A stretch of DNA of 58,276 nucleotides from DASUBV01 sp035763085 (GTDB lineage: Bacteria; Actinomycetota; Actinomycetes; Streptosporangiales; Streptosporangiaceae), in assembly GCA_035763085.1 (NCBI GenBank), contig DASUBV010000253.1:1-58276 (forward strand), read 5' to 3'. Below, piece by piece: positions 24,195 to 32,294 of this stretch. The notes beneath the pieces were generated by a model. It was not told the origin of the DNA. It was given only the letters and a program-made list of their open reading frames with translations, and searched no databases. How positions within the stretch are numbered: position 1 is the first letter of the stretch; every line of letters begins with the position of its first letter. A program made the position numbers and the translations under genes.

Positions 24195-25487
24195 TCAGTC
24201 ACCGGCCGGCGCGGGCCCGCCAGGGGCGGCGTGGCTGCCGGTGATCTGGGAGGTCACCTGGCGGCGGACCACGCTGAGCGACCCCAGCCCCGACAGCGCG
24301 GTCGTGACCTCGGTGGCCAGCGCCGCCCTGGCCGACGTGGACTCGGCCATCCCGATGACACTCACGCCGGCCAGCATGGCCGGGGTCAGGTCGGTGACCG
24401 CGGCAATGACCTGAGCGCGGGCGCCGCAGTCGCGGGCCAGCCCGGACAGCTGGCGGGCATCGGGGCTGTCCGGGTCGCCGAGCACCAGCATCAGCTCGCA
24501 GCCGCCGGCGATGGCCCGGACGGTCTGCACGCGGTCGGAGGGCGCATAGCAGAACCCGTCCGGGTGCGGCCCCCGCACGGACGGGAACCGGGACCGCAGC
24601 GCGGCCGTGACCGCCGCCGCCGACTCGACCGGGATGCCGGGCTGGAGCAGGTAGGACACCCGACGGGCATCGGAGACCTGCAGGGTGGCCGTGCCGGCCG
24701 CCGTCTCCACCACGGCCGCCCGCCCGGCTGCCTGGCCGGTGATCGCGGCCGCTGCCGGGTACCCGGCGTTCCCGATGAGCACCAGGTCGTCGCCCCGGTC
24801 AGCCAGCCGGGCCGCCTGCTCCTGCGCGTGGGCCACCAGCGGGCAGGTGGCGTCGACGATGGTCAGGCCGCGCGATATGGCCTCGGCCCGGACATCCGGC
24901 GGCACGCCGTGCGCGGGGAAGATCACGATGTCGCCCCGGGCCGCGCTGTCCAGCGACCCGGACAGCAGCGCGCCGCGCGCCGTCAGATCCGCGGACGCCT
25001 CCGGCGGCGCCGCGAGATCGCCGTAGATGTGCACGACGCGCCCGCGGCCGTGCTGGTCGGCGACGGTGGTCCGGGCAGTCTCCAGCGCGCGCAGCGCCCC
25101 GCTGCACCAGGGGCTGCCCGCGGCCAGCAGCGCCCGGGTCGCGACCACCCCGGCCCACTCCTCGACCGCCGCGCTCGCCGCGGCCGCCGCCAGGCGGTCA
25201 CCGGGGGCCGCCACCACCGCCAGCGCTGCGGTGCCGCCGTCGCGCTGCGGGCAGGTCGCTAAGTAGACCGGCGCGCCGCCGGCGTCGCTGCCCGCGTCGT
25301 CCAGCCGGGGCACCTCGGCCAGCGAGCAGCTCAGTCCCTTCCGCAGCAGGGAGCCGCCGATCAGCGGCGCGGCCGGGCAGGGCAGCGGCCCGCGCGCCGG
25401 GTCGCCCACCTGCGTGGGCACCACTAGTTCGCCTCGCGGCACGCTCATGTCTGGCGCCTGGAACTCCCGTACCGCTGACCGGTTCAT
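24195..25487 (-). CDS. Divergent IspH-like (LytB) iron-sulfur protein with N-terminal extension
   Basis: A 430-aa protein whose residues ~115-410 follow the IspH (HMBPP reductase) fold. The three [4Fe-4S] cysteines are in place: Cys128 (SPWCSGALRAL), Cys215 (DATCPLVAH) and Cys313 (FCYAPSDR). His193 (PAHGVPP) is also kept. Other catalytic positions are changed: the GHxxHPE segment reads GNAGYPAA (His and Glu lost), the TTLS strand reads SYLLQP, and the SSNS loop reads DSPD. A ~115-aa N-terminal extension with unknown function precedes it. It is therefore probably not the housekeeping isoprenoid enzyme. Start ATG 25487; ATG 25448 is an alternative. It lies upstream of the MetF operon on the same strand. 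Confidence 0.8.
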   Translation of the reverse strand: MNRSAVREFQAPDMSVPRGELVVPTQVGDPARGPLPCPAAPLIGGSLLRKGLSCSLAEVPRLDDAGSDAGGAPVYLATCPQRDGGTAALAVVAAPGDRLAAAAASAAVEEWAGVVATRALLAAGSPWCSGALRALETARTTVADQHGRGRVVHIYGDLAAPPEASADLTARGALLSGSLDSAARGDIVIFPAHGVPPDVRAEAISRGLTIVDATCPLVAHAQEQAARLADRGDDLVLIGNAGYPAAAAITGQAAGRAAVVETAAGTATLQVSDARRVSYLLQPGIPVESAAAVTAALRSRFPSVRGPHPDGFCYAPSDRVQTVRAIAGGCELMLVLGDPDSPDARQLSGLARDCGARAQVIAAVTDLTPAMLAGVSVIGMAESTSARAALATEVTTALSGLGSLSVVRRQVTSQITGSHAAPGGPAPAGD

Positions 25488-25688
25488 CACAGTCCGTCCC
25501 CCGGCCGCCCTCGCGCGGCGGCCAGTTCCGTGGCGGCCAGCTGCTGTGGCCGCTGGGTAGTCAGTGTCCCGCGCCGGGTCGCGGGCCCGCGCGTGACACG
25601 CCCGTGGGCCCGGGCGCGGGGCGGCAGCCGGCGAGCCGGCTTTCCGCCTATACCAGTCAGGATTAACAGAATTAAGCTGGGTAGATAA

Positions 25689-25718
25689 GGGATTCCGGGT
25701 AACGGGATTCCGGGTAAC
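25689..25718. repeat. Two exact tandem 15-bp repeats upstream of carbonic anhydrase
   Basis: GGGATTCCGGGTAAC occurs at 25689-25703 and immediately again at 25704-25718, 69 bp upstream of the carbonic anhydrase start. The preceding ~40 bp (25655-25690) are AT-rich. This lies in the 299-bp divergent gap 25488-25786, which otherwise holds nothing I recognise. A tandem regulator site is plausible. Confidence 0.7.
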
Positions 25719-25786
25719 GGACAGCCCCGTGCTGTGCAATCTCGCAGGCCGCCGGCGGCCTGCCGCGATCCGAGAGGACCGGGATC

Positions 25787-26278
25787 ATGTCCCAGTGCGA
25801 CCAGTTCCTGGAGAACAACGCGCGGTACGCGCAGTCTTTCGCCGGGCCGCTGCCCATGCCGCCGTCGCGTGGCGTCGCCGTCATCGCCTGCATGGATGCC
25901 CGGCTGAATGTTTACGCGATCCTGGGCCTGGCCGAGGGTGAGGCGCATGTCATCCGCAACGCCGGCGGCGTCGTGACCGACGACGCGATCCGCTCGCTGG
26001 CGATCAGCCAGCGGCTGCTGGGTACCCGCGAGATCATCCTGATCCATCACACCGAGTGCGGCATGCTGACCTTCACCGACGACGACTTCAAGGCCGCCAT
26101 CCAGGAGGACACCGGCATCAGGCCGCCGTGGGCGGCCGAGGCCTTCAGTGACCCCGAAGGTGATGTCCGCCAGTCCATCGCGCGGATCAAGGCCAGCCCG
26201 TTCATCCCGCACACGGACGCGGTGCGCGGCTTCGTGTTCGACGTGGCCAGCGGCAAGCTCAACGAGGCAGCCAGCTGA
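25787..26278 (+). CDS. Beta-class carbonic anhydrase
   Basis: A 163-aa enzyme interconverting CO2 and bicarbonate. Zinc ligands are Cys35, His88 and Cys91, with the Asp37-Arg39 dyad in CMDARLN and the HHTECGML segment. This is the short actinobacterial type (compare Rv1284 of Mycobacterium). The ATG at 25787 is preceded by GAGAGG and CCGGGA. No signal peptide, so cytosolic. It is monocistronic, diverging from the IspH-like gene and converging with PAC2 (26 bp between stops). Bicarbonate supply or pH balance is the expected role. Confidence 0.93.
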   Translation: MSQCDQFLENNARYAQSFAGPLPMPPSRGVAVIACMDARLNVYAILGLAEGEAHVIRNAGGVVTDDAIRSLAISQRLLGTREIILIHHTECGMLTFTDDDFKAAIQEDTGIRPPWAAEAFSDPEGDVRQSIARIKASPFIPHTDAVRGFVFDVASGKLNEAAS

Positions 26279-26304
26279 TCCGGTGCTGCCCCTGCCAGTC
26301 CCGG

Positions 26305-27264
26305 TCAGGCGTCGGGTGACTCGCCGCGGCCCTGCTGCTCGGCCAGGAAGCGCTCGAACTCGGCGCCGAGTTCCTCGGCTGTCGGCATCGGCTCGGACTC
26401 GTCGCCGAGCAGGTTCTCGCGGCCGGCCGCGAATGCGTCGTACTGCTGCTCCAGCGCCTGGACGACCTCGGTGACCTCTTCGGAGCCCTCGACCTGCCGG
26501 GCGATCTCCAGGTCGGTGCGGCGGGCCGCCTCGCGCAGCGAGTCACCCGGCAGCACCAGCCCCGTGGCCCGCTGCACGGACTCCAGCAGGGTGACCGCGG
26601 CGGCCGGGTAGGCGGCCTGGGCCAGGTAGTGCGGGACGTGCACGGCGAAGCCGAGGGCAGCGCGGTCGTCCTGCCCGAGCCGGTACTCCAGCAGCGCCGC
26701 CGCGCTGCCGGGCACCTGCAGCTTGTCGACCACCGGCCGGTAGCCCTCGAGCAGTTCCGGCTGGGTGGCGTGCGCGGTCACGCCGAGCTGGCGGGTGTGC
26801 GGGACGCCCATCGGGATGCCGTGGAAACCGACGCTCAGCCGGACCCGCAGGTCAGCGGTGAGCTGGCGCACCGCGGCGGTGAACGCCTCCCACTCCCGGT
26901 CCGGCTCCAGCCCGTTGAGCAGCAGGAACGGCGTGCCTTCTGCGTCGCGCAGGACCGACAGCGTGAGCTCGGGGGCGTCGTAGTCCTCCCAGTGATCCTT
27001 GGCGAAGCTCATGACCGGCCGGCGGGACCGGTAGTCGATCAGGGCGTCCACGTCGAACCGGGCCACCTCCCGGCGGTCCAGGACGCTCTGCAGGTGCGCA
27101 GCCATCAGCCGGCCCGCGCTCCCGGCATCGATGAACCCGTCGAGGTAATACAGCATCACCAGGTCGCCGTCCGGATCGGCGGCGCCCGGAGTCACCTCGT
27201 ACAGATCCCCTGGATCGCGCCCCACGTCACAGCCTCTCTTGCCGCCAGTGCTCTTCTCAGTCAT
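26305..27264 (-). CDS. PAC2 family protein
   Basis: A 319-aa protein of the PAC2 (proteasome assembly chaperone-like) family widespread in actinobacteria. Diagnostic stretches are MLYYLDGFIDAGSAG near the N-terminus, FDVDALIDYRSRRPVMSF, GIPMGVPHTR and the Glu-rich C-terminal helical region. Bacterial PAC2 proteins are studied little and have no firmly assigned activity. The start at ATG 27264 gives a short Lys/Gly lead before the domain; a start at 27282 is also possible. No operon partner is visible. Confidence 0.85.
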   Translation of the reverse strand: MTEKSTGGKRGCDVGRDPGDLYEVTPGAADPDGDLVMLYYLDGFIDAGSAGRLMAAHLQSVLDRREVARFDVDALIDYRSRRPVMSFAKDHWEDYDAPELTLSVLRDAEGTPFLLLNGLEPDREWEAFTAAVRQLTADLRVRLSVGFHGIPMGVPHTRQLGVTAHATQPELLEGYRPVVDKLQVPGSAAALLEYRLGQDDRAALGFAVHVPHYLAQAAYPAAAVTLLESVQRATGLVLPGDSLREAARRTDLEIARQVEGSEEVTEVVQALEQQYDAFAAGRENLLGDESEPMPTAEELGAEFERFLAEQQGRGESPDA

Positions 27265-27422
27265 ATCAACGCTGGTCGGCAATCATAAATTCTGCGGGCC
27301 GGGTGCGGGACCCCCGGATATGCCTGCTCCGGGCTGCTGCGGCCCCGCGCTCCGGCCGCCGGGGGCCTGGCCGCTGCCGGCCGGCCCGCCGGCCCGCTGG
27401 CGCCCCGGTGCGTTCTCGCAGG

Positions 27423-28028
27423 TCAGGACTGGCGGCGTCGAGCCGCCCGGTGCTCGTCCCAGCGTTCCAGCATGGCGGGCAGCTCGGCGGCCATGAACTC
27501 GAAGTACTCGACGCTCTCGCTCAGGCGCTCGCCCGCGGGCGTCCCGGCGCCGACGACGCTGACGCCATCGCGCAGGGTGTCGGTCCACCGGGCCATCAGC
27601 GCGTCGCGCATCCGCAGCAGCCGGTGCCAGACATCGTGCGGCACGCCGTAGTACAGCCGCCGCGAGCCGGGTTCCCCGGTCCCGGTGACCAGGCCGACCT
27701 GGATCAGGTAGCGGACCCCGCCGGAGACAGCGGCCGGGCTCACGCCCAGGACCTTGCCGAGCTCGGCGGCCGTCATCTGGCCCGCGTCGGCCGTCAGCAG
27801 GGCGACGAACACGCGCGCGGGCATCCGCGGCACCCCGGACTGGAACAGCAGGCTGGCGAACCGCTCGATGAACCGGCTCACGGCCTCCTCGTCCCGCCCG
27901 CCCGAGCCGGCGCCGGGCCCGCCCGCCGGGCTGACAGCCGCGGCGCCGGCGCGCGCACCGTCCGCGGCCGGAGCCAGCGCGGCAGCGTCGTGCTGGCCGG
28001 CCCGGACGTTGCGAGGAGGTGAGGTCAC
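27423..28028 (-). CDS. GbsR/MarR family transcriptional regulator
   Basis: A 201-aa winged-helix regulator. After a ~50-aa Ala/Gly/Pro-rich lead comes VSRFIERFASLLFQSGVPRMPARVF, then the helix-turn-helix MTAAELGKVLGVSPAAVSGGVRYL, and a wing with GEPGSRRLYYGVPHDVW. It is divergently transcribed from an ABC exporter operon with a 73-bp gap holding a palindrome, so it most likely represses that exporter and itself. GTG at 28028 is the first start in frame; the true start could be later within the low-complexity lead. Confidence 0.85.
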   Translation of the reverse strand: MTSPPRNVRAGQHDAAALAPAADGARAGAAAVSPAGGPGAGSGGRDEEAVSRFIERFASLLFQSGVPRMPARVFVALLTADAGQMTAAELGKVLGVSPAAVSGGVRYLIQVGLVTGTGEPGSRRLYYGVPHDVWHRLLRMRDALMARWTDTLRDGVSVVGAGTPAGERLSESVEYFEFMAAELPAMLERWDEHRAARRRQS

Positions 28029-28060
28029 GAGTCGGCTGCCCTTCCGTTAGGGTCTTGTTA

Positions 28061-28077
28061 GTAAATTCATGAATTAC
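28061..28077. promoter_or_regulatory. Candidate operator for the GbsR/MarR regulator
   Basis: AATTCATGAATT (28064-28075) is a perfect 12-bp palindrome flanked by GTA (28061) and TAC (28077), standing out in GC-rich surroundings. It lies 24-41 bp upstream of the ABC ATPase start and 33 bp upstream of the regulator start. Confidence 0.55.
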
Positions 28078-28101
28078 TGAAATTAGTGTAAGGTCAACGC
28101 C

Positions 28102-29043
28102 ATGACCCTGGCAATTGAGGTGTCGGCCCTGCGCAAGTCCTACGGGCCGACAGTAGCGCTTGACGGGCTTGATCTCGGTGTGGCGGCCGGCGAGGTGCAC
28201 GGCTTCCTGGGCCCCAACGGAGCGGGCAAGACCACCACGATCCGCGTCCTGCTCGGCCTGCTGCGCGCCGACGGGGGCACGGCCCGGCTGCTGGGCGGGG
28301 ATCCGTGGCACCAGGCCGTGGCGCTGCACCGCAGGCTGGCCTATGTCCCTGGTGACGTGACGCTGTGGCCGAACCTGACCGGCGGCGAGGTGATCGACCT
28401 GCTTGGCCGGCTCCGCGGCGGGATCCGCGACGACCGCCGGGCAGCGCTGCTGGAGCGCTTCGACCTGGACCCGGCCAAGAAGGCCCGTGCCTACTCCAAG
28501 GGCAACCGGCAGAAGGTCGCGCTCGTGGCGGCGCTGGCCTCGGAGGCGGAGCTGCTGATCCTGGACGAGCCGACCTCGGGGCTCGACCCGCTGATGGAGG
28601 CGGCGTTCCGGGACAGCGTCGAGGAGGAGCGGCAGCAGGGCCGGACGATCCTGCTGTCCAGCCACATCCTGTCGGAGGTCGAGGCCCTGTGCGACCGGGT
28701 GACGATCATCCGGGCGGGGCGCACGGTGGAGACCGGGACGCTGAGCCAGCTGCGCCACCTGACCCGGACCTCGATCGCGGCCGAGCTGGCCGCGCCGCCC
28801 GCCGGCCTGGACCAGCTGCCGGGCGTGCACGACCTGGTGGTCGATGCCGCCGTGGCGGGCGAGGCCGGCGGGCGGGTCGCGCGGGTCCGCTGCGAGGTGG
28901 ACTCCGCTCAGCTCGATGAGCTGCTGCGGCTGCTGGTAGCCGCCGGGGTGCGCAGCCTGGTCAGCCAGCCGCCGACGCTGGAGGAGCTGTTCCTGCGGCA
29001 CTACGCCCGCGAGGGCGAGTCCCCGGCCGTGGTGCGGGCATGA
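28102..29043 (+). CDS. ABC transporter ATP-binding protein (exporter)
   Basis: A 313-aa ABC ATPase with Walker A GPNGAGKTT (about residues 38-46), a signature segment reading YSKGNRQKV instead of LSGGQ, Walker B LLILDEPTSGLDP and the H-loop LLSSHIL. The ~95-aa C-terminal extension is typical of DrrA-like drug exporters. It overlaps the permease gene by four bases (ATGA). Regulation probably comes from the divergent GbsR/MarR protein. Substrate is unknown; related actinobacterial systems export antibiotics or lipids. Confidence 0.92.
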   Translation: MTLAIEVSALRKSYGPTVALDGLDLGVAAGEVHGFLGPNGAGKTTTIRVLLGLLRADGGTARLLGGDPWHQAVALHRRLAYVPGDVTLWPNLTGGEVIDLLGRLRGGIRDDRRAALLERFDLDPAKKARAYSKGNRQKVALVAALASEAELLILDEPTSGLDPLMEAAFRDSVEEERQQGRTILLSSHILSEVEALCDRVTIIRAGRTVETGTLSQLRHLTRTSIAAELAAPPAGLDQLPGVHDLVVDAAVAGEAGGRVARVRCEVDSAQLDELLRLLVAAGVRSLVSQPPTLEELFLRHYAREGESPAVVRA

Positions 29044-30626
29044 CCGGGGCCAGCCAGCTGTACCGGCTCGCCGTGCGGCGGGACCGGATCATGCTCCCGG
29101 CCTGGATCTACGTGCTGACGGCCATCGCCGCCAGCGGCGCCTACGCGCTGCGCGGCCTGTACCCGACAGCGGCCAGCCGGTCCGGGCTCGCGGTCAGCGT
29201 GGGCAGCAACCCCGCGCTGTCGTTCCTGTACGGCCAGCTGCACGGCACCTCGATGGGCGCCGTGATGACCTGGCGGTACGGCACGTTCGGGGCGGTCGGC
29301 GCGGGCCTGATGACGATCTTCCTGGTGATCCGGCACACCCGCGGTGACGAGGAGGCCGGCCGGCTGGAGCTGGTCGACTCGGCGGCGGTCAGCCGCCGGG
29401 CGGCGCTCGCCGCCGGGCTGGTGATCGCCGCCGTGGCCAGCGTGGCGGTCTCGGTGCTGACCTTCGCGGCGCTGCTGCTGCTCGGGCTGCCGGCGCTGGG
29501 CTCGCTGGCCTTCGCCGCGGGCACCGGCCAGGCGGGCCTGGTGTTCGGCGCGGTGGCCGCCGTGGCGGCCCAGGTCAGCGGGACGGCCCGGGGGGCACGC
29601 GGGATCGCTTTCGGGGTCCTGGGAGCCAGCTACCTGCTGCGGGCGATCGGCGACTCCTCCGGCGGCCTGGGCTGGCTGTCGTGGCTCTCGCCGGTCGGCT
29701 GGCCGGGGGAGATGCGCGCCTACGGCGGCGACCGGTGGTGGGTGCTGCTGCTGCCGCTGGCGACCGTCATCGTGGTGGCGGGCGCTGCCTTCGCGCTGAG
29801 TGACCGCCGCGATGTCGGCAGCGGGCTGCTGCCGCCGCGGCCCGGCTCGCCCCGCGCCGGGGCGCTGCTGCGCGGGCCGCTGGGCCTGGCCTGGCGGCTG
29901 CAGCGGGGCACGCTGGCGGGCTGGGCGTTCGGCTTCCTGGTGGTATGCGGCGCGTCGGGCGCGGCCGCGAAGGGCATCGGCGGCCTGCTGGACACCAGCC
30001 ACCAGCTCCGGCAGGTGTTCGAGAAGCTGGGCGGGCAGGCGGGCATCACGAACGCCTACCTGGCCGCGGTGATGAGCCTGGCCGGCCTGGCGGCGGGCGC
30101 CTACGCGACGTCCGCGGTGCTGCGGCTGCGCAGCGAGGAGACCGAGCTGCGGGCGGACCCGCTGATCGCCGCCCCGGTCGGGCGGATCCGGTGGGCGGCC
30201 GGGCACCTGGCGGTCACCGTCGCAGGCACCGCGGTGGTGCTGGCCGCCGGCGGCCTGGGCGCGGGGCTGGCCTACGGGCTGCGGATCGCCGATGTGTCCG
30301 GGCAGGTGCCGGCCATGATCGGCGCCGGGCTGGCGCAGTTGCCGGCCGCGCTGGCCGTGGCGGCGATTGCGGTGCTGCTGACCGGCCTGATCCCGCGCTG
30401 GTCGGTGGCGGGCGGCTGGGTAGCCGCCGGCATCGCGGCGCTGATCGCGCTGTTCGGCCCGGCCCTCAGCCTGTCCCAGTGGGTGCTCGACATCTCGCCC
30501 TTCAGCCAGGTGCCACGGCTGCCGGGCAGCGCCGTCACCGCCACGCCGCTGATCTGGATGGCGGCGGTAGCCGTGGTACTCGCAGTGGCCGGCCTGGCTG
30601 GCCTGCGCCGCCGCGACCTGGGGTGA
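29040..30626 (+). CDS. ABC exporter permease (large, two-half)
   Basis: A 528-aa membrane protein with about 12 hydrophobic segments in two similar halves (residues ~1-265 and ~285-528). This is the layout of the actinobacterial polyketide-antibiotic-type exporter permeases. It couples to the preceding ATPase by a 4-bp overlap. RRRDLG at the C-terminus is typical of these proteins. A strong bidirectional terminator follows at 30678. The substrate cannot be told from sequence. Confidence 0.88.
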   Translation: MTGASQLYRLAVRRDRIMLPAWIYVLTAIAASGAYALRGLYPTAASRSGLAVSVGSNPALSFLYGQLHGTSMGAVMTWRYGTFGAVGAGLMTIFLVIRHTRGDEEAGRLELVDSAAVSRRAALAAGLVIAAVASVAVSVLTFAALLLLGLPALGSLAFAAGTGQAGLVFGAVAAVAAQVSGTARGARGIAFGVLGASYLLRAIGDSSGGLGWLSWLSPVGWPGEMRAYGGDRWWVLLLPLATVIVVAGAAFALSDRRDVGSGLLPPRPGSPRAGALLRGPLGLAWRLQRGTLAGWAFGFLVVCGASGAAAKGIGGLLDTSHQLRQVFEKLGGQAGITNAYLAAVMSLAGLAAGAYATSAVLRLRSEETELRADPLIAAPVGRIRWAAGHLAVTVAGTAVVLAAGGLGAGLAYGLRIADVSGQVPAMIGAGLAQLPAALAVAAIAVLLTGLIPRWSVAGGWVAAGIAALIALFGPALSLSQWVLDISPFSQVPRLPGSAVTATPLIWMAAVAVVLAVAGLAGLRRRDLG

Positions 30627-30677
30627 CCGGCCCGTCGGCTCGCCGGCGCACCCGCCCGGAACACCGGCCGCCGCGCT

Positions 30678-30720
30678 AGCGGGAGGACGCCGCGCCCGGA
30701 CGGCGCGAGATCCTCCCGCT
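30678..30720. terminator. Bidirectional stem-loop terminator
   Basis: AGCGGGAGGA (30678-30687) pairs exactly with TCCTCCCGCT (30711-30720); a second inner helix (CGCGCC with GGCGCG) closes the loop. It sits between the convergent ABC permease and Clp-N genes. Confidence 0.8.
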
Positions 30721-30741
30721 CCGGGTCCCGCGGCGACCGGG

Positions 30742-31503
30742 TCAGGCGCCGGAGGACTTGCGGTAGGCCATCTCGCGGAGCATCTCGGTGAGCCGCACCC
30801 TGGTCTCCTCCGGGGTGGCGCCGAGACTGGCCAGGGTGCGCGCGGCGGTCTGGTCCGGGTCGTGCAGCAGGCCGAGCAGGATGTGCTCGGTGCCGATGTA
30901 GTTGTGGCCGAGCTGGACCGCCTCGGCCAGCGTGTGCCGGAGCGCCTCGGCCGCGTCGGGCGCGAACGGGAGCCGTCCGGAGGGGGCCGGGTCGCCGGCC
31001 GGGGCCGCGGCCGGAGTGCCTTCCGCTCGCCGGGCAGCCAGCGCGGCCAGGACCTCATCCCGGCCGATGTGCATCGCACCGAGCGCCCGGGCGGCCAGGC
31101 CCTGGGTCGCCGCGAACAGGCCCAGCAGCAGGTGCTCGCTGCCGACCTGATCCCGGTGCAGGTCACGGGCGGCCACCTCGGCGGCAGCCAGCACGGCCCG
31201 GGCCCGGTCGGTGAACCGCTCGAAGGTCGGGACGGTGGTGGCGCTGATCAGCCGGTCGGCAATCGGGCCGGCGAAGCGCTTGTGCACGGCCTGCTTGCTC
31301 ACGCCGAGCGCGCTACTGATGTCCGACCAGGACCGGCCGGCCCGGCGGCAGCGGTCCACGAAGTGGCCGAGCAGAGCGTCGCCGGCGTCCTCGAGCTGGC
31401 TGACGGTGGTGCGCGCGGTTTCGAGCAGATCCAGCAGGTCATCGCTGGGCGAGTCCTGCTGCACGGTATCGATGAGCTCCTGGAGGCTGGGCGGTGGCGT
31501 CAT
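30742..31503 (-). CDS. HTH and double Clp-N domain protein
   Basis: A 253-aa protein without AAA ATPase domains. Residues ~25-85 contain a helix-turn-helix (WSDISSALGVSKQAVHKRF); two Clp-N repeats follow (FTDRARAVLAAAEVAARDLHRDQVGSEHLLLGL and FAPDAAEALRHTLAEAVQLGHNYIGTEHILLGL). Clp-N domains normally bind protease substrates or adaptors. The ATG at 31503 lies only 6 bp after a -10-like TATAGT, so the message is probably leaderless. Two perfect palindromes overlap the promoter, which suggests the protein represses itself. It may be a stress sensor that links protein quality control to transcription. Confidence 0.85.
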   Translation of the reverse strand: MTPPPSLQELIDTVQQDSPSDDLLDLLETARTTVSQLEDAGDALLGHFVDRCRRAGRSWSDISSALGVSKQAVHKRFAGPIADRLISATTVPTFERFTDRARAVLAAAEVAARDLHRDQVGSEHLLLGLFAATQGLAARALGAMHIGRDEVLAALAARRAEGTPAAAPAGDPAPSGRLPFAPDAAEALRHTLAEAVQLGHNYIGTEHILLGLLHDPDQTAARTLASLGATPEETRVRLTEMLREMAYRKSSGA

Positions 31504-31505
31504 GC

Positions 31506-31552
31506 GTCAACTATAGGTTGACGTTCCGGAGGTTTGTCAACTCTAGGTTGAC
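31506..31552 (-). promoter_or_regulatory. Promoter overlapped by two GTCAAC-N5-GTTGAC operators
   Basis: GTCAAC TATAG GTTGAC (31506-31522) and GTCAAC TCTAG GTTGAC (31536-31552) are near-identical dyads spaced 30 bp apart (about three helical turns). Read on the minus strand, the distal one supplies TTGACA (31540-31535) and the proximal one TATAGT (31515-31510), 19 bp between them. Transcription would start at or next to the ATG. Confidence 0.75.
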
Positions 31553-31598
31553 CCGCCGCGGGCCTGGCCGTCCTTGTCCGGGTAGCGAGCCCGCCGCC

Positions 31599-32186
31599 TT
31601 ACTGCGGGTGGATCGTCTCGTGCCCGGCCAGCATCGCGACGTACTGGGCGATCATCCGGGCCCGCGTTTCCGGTCGCTTCACGCTGGCGATCCGGTACAG
31701 AATCGCGTACCGGTTGGCCCCGTTCAGGGTCTCGAAGAAGGCCCGGGCGGCCGCGTTGCCCGCCAGTGCCGTGCGCAGGTCCTCGGGGACTTCCATGGAG
31801 CGCTGGCCGGCGTACGCCGCGTCCCAGCGCCCGTCCGCCCGCGCCTGCTCCACCTCGCGCAGGCCCGCCTCGTGCATCCGGCCCGCCTCGATCAGGGCCG
31901 CGGCTTTCTCCGCATTGATCTTCGACCAGCGGCTGCCCGGCCGCCGCGGCGTGAACCGCTGCAGCCAGAACTCTTCGTCCATCCCGCGCTTCTGCCCGTC
32001 AATCCAGCCAAAGCAGATCGCTACCTCGAGTGCCTCGGGGTAGGTCACGCTGGCAACGCTCGCCGTCCCGCGCTTGCCGATCTGCAGCCACACCCCCGGC
32101 GCCGTGGCGTGCTGCTCGGCCAGCCAGCCCTCCCACGCCTTTGCGGTAGCGAACGACAGCACCGGCAACTCCGCGCGCTCAGCCAT
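31599..32186 (-). CDS. YdeI/OmpD-associated family protein
   Basis: A 195-aa protein of the bacteriocin-resistance YdeI/OmpD-associated family. Marks are GVWLQIGKRG, the EALEVAICFGWIDGQKR segment, FTPRRPGSRWSKIN and the C-terminal NRYAILYRIASVKRPETRARMI helix. Its biochemical role is unknown; family members are cytosolic. It starts with ATG 32186 and is monocistronic. About 95 bp separate it from the Clp-N gene upstream region. Confidence 0.85.
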   Translation of the reverse strand: MAERAELPVLSFATAKAWEGWLAEQHATAPGVWLQIGKRGTASVASVTYPEALEVAICFGWIDGQKRGMDEEFWLQRFTPRRPGSRWSKINAEKAAALIEAGRMHEAGLREVEQARADGRWDAAYAGQRSMEVPEDLRTALAGNAAARAFFETLNGANRYAILYRIASVKRPETRARMIAQYVAMLAGHETIHPQ

Positions 32187-32294
32187 CCCGCCAGCGTACG
32201 ACGGCCGGCCCCGGCGTCACGGGAGCCGCGGGCGGGTTGTGCTGGATTGCCGGGCTGGATGGCTTCAGCGGGCCGGCGGTGGTTGTATCAGGGC

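Noticed and set aside
27283..29001. 572-codon minus-strand frame
   Set aside because: Covers the ABC ATPase on the opposite strand and the GbsR gene in another frame; no family features.
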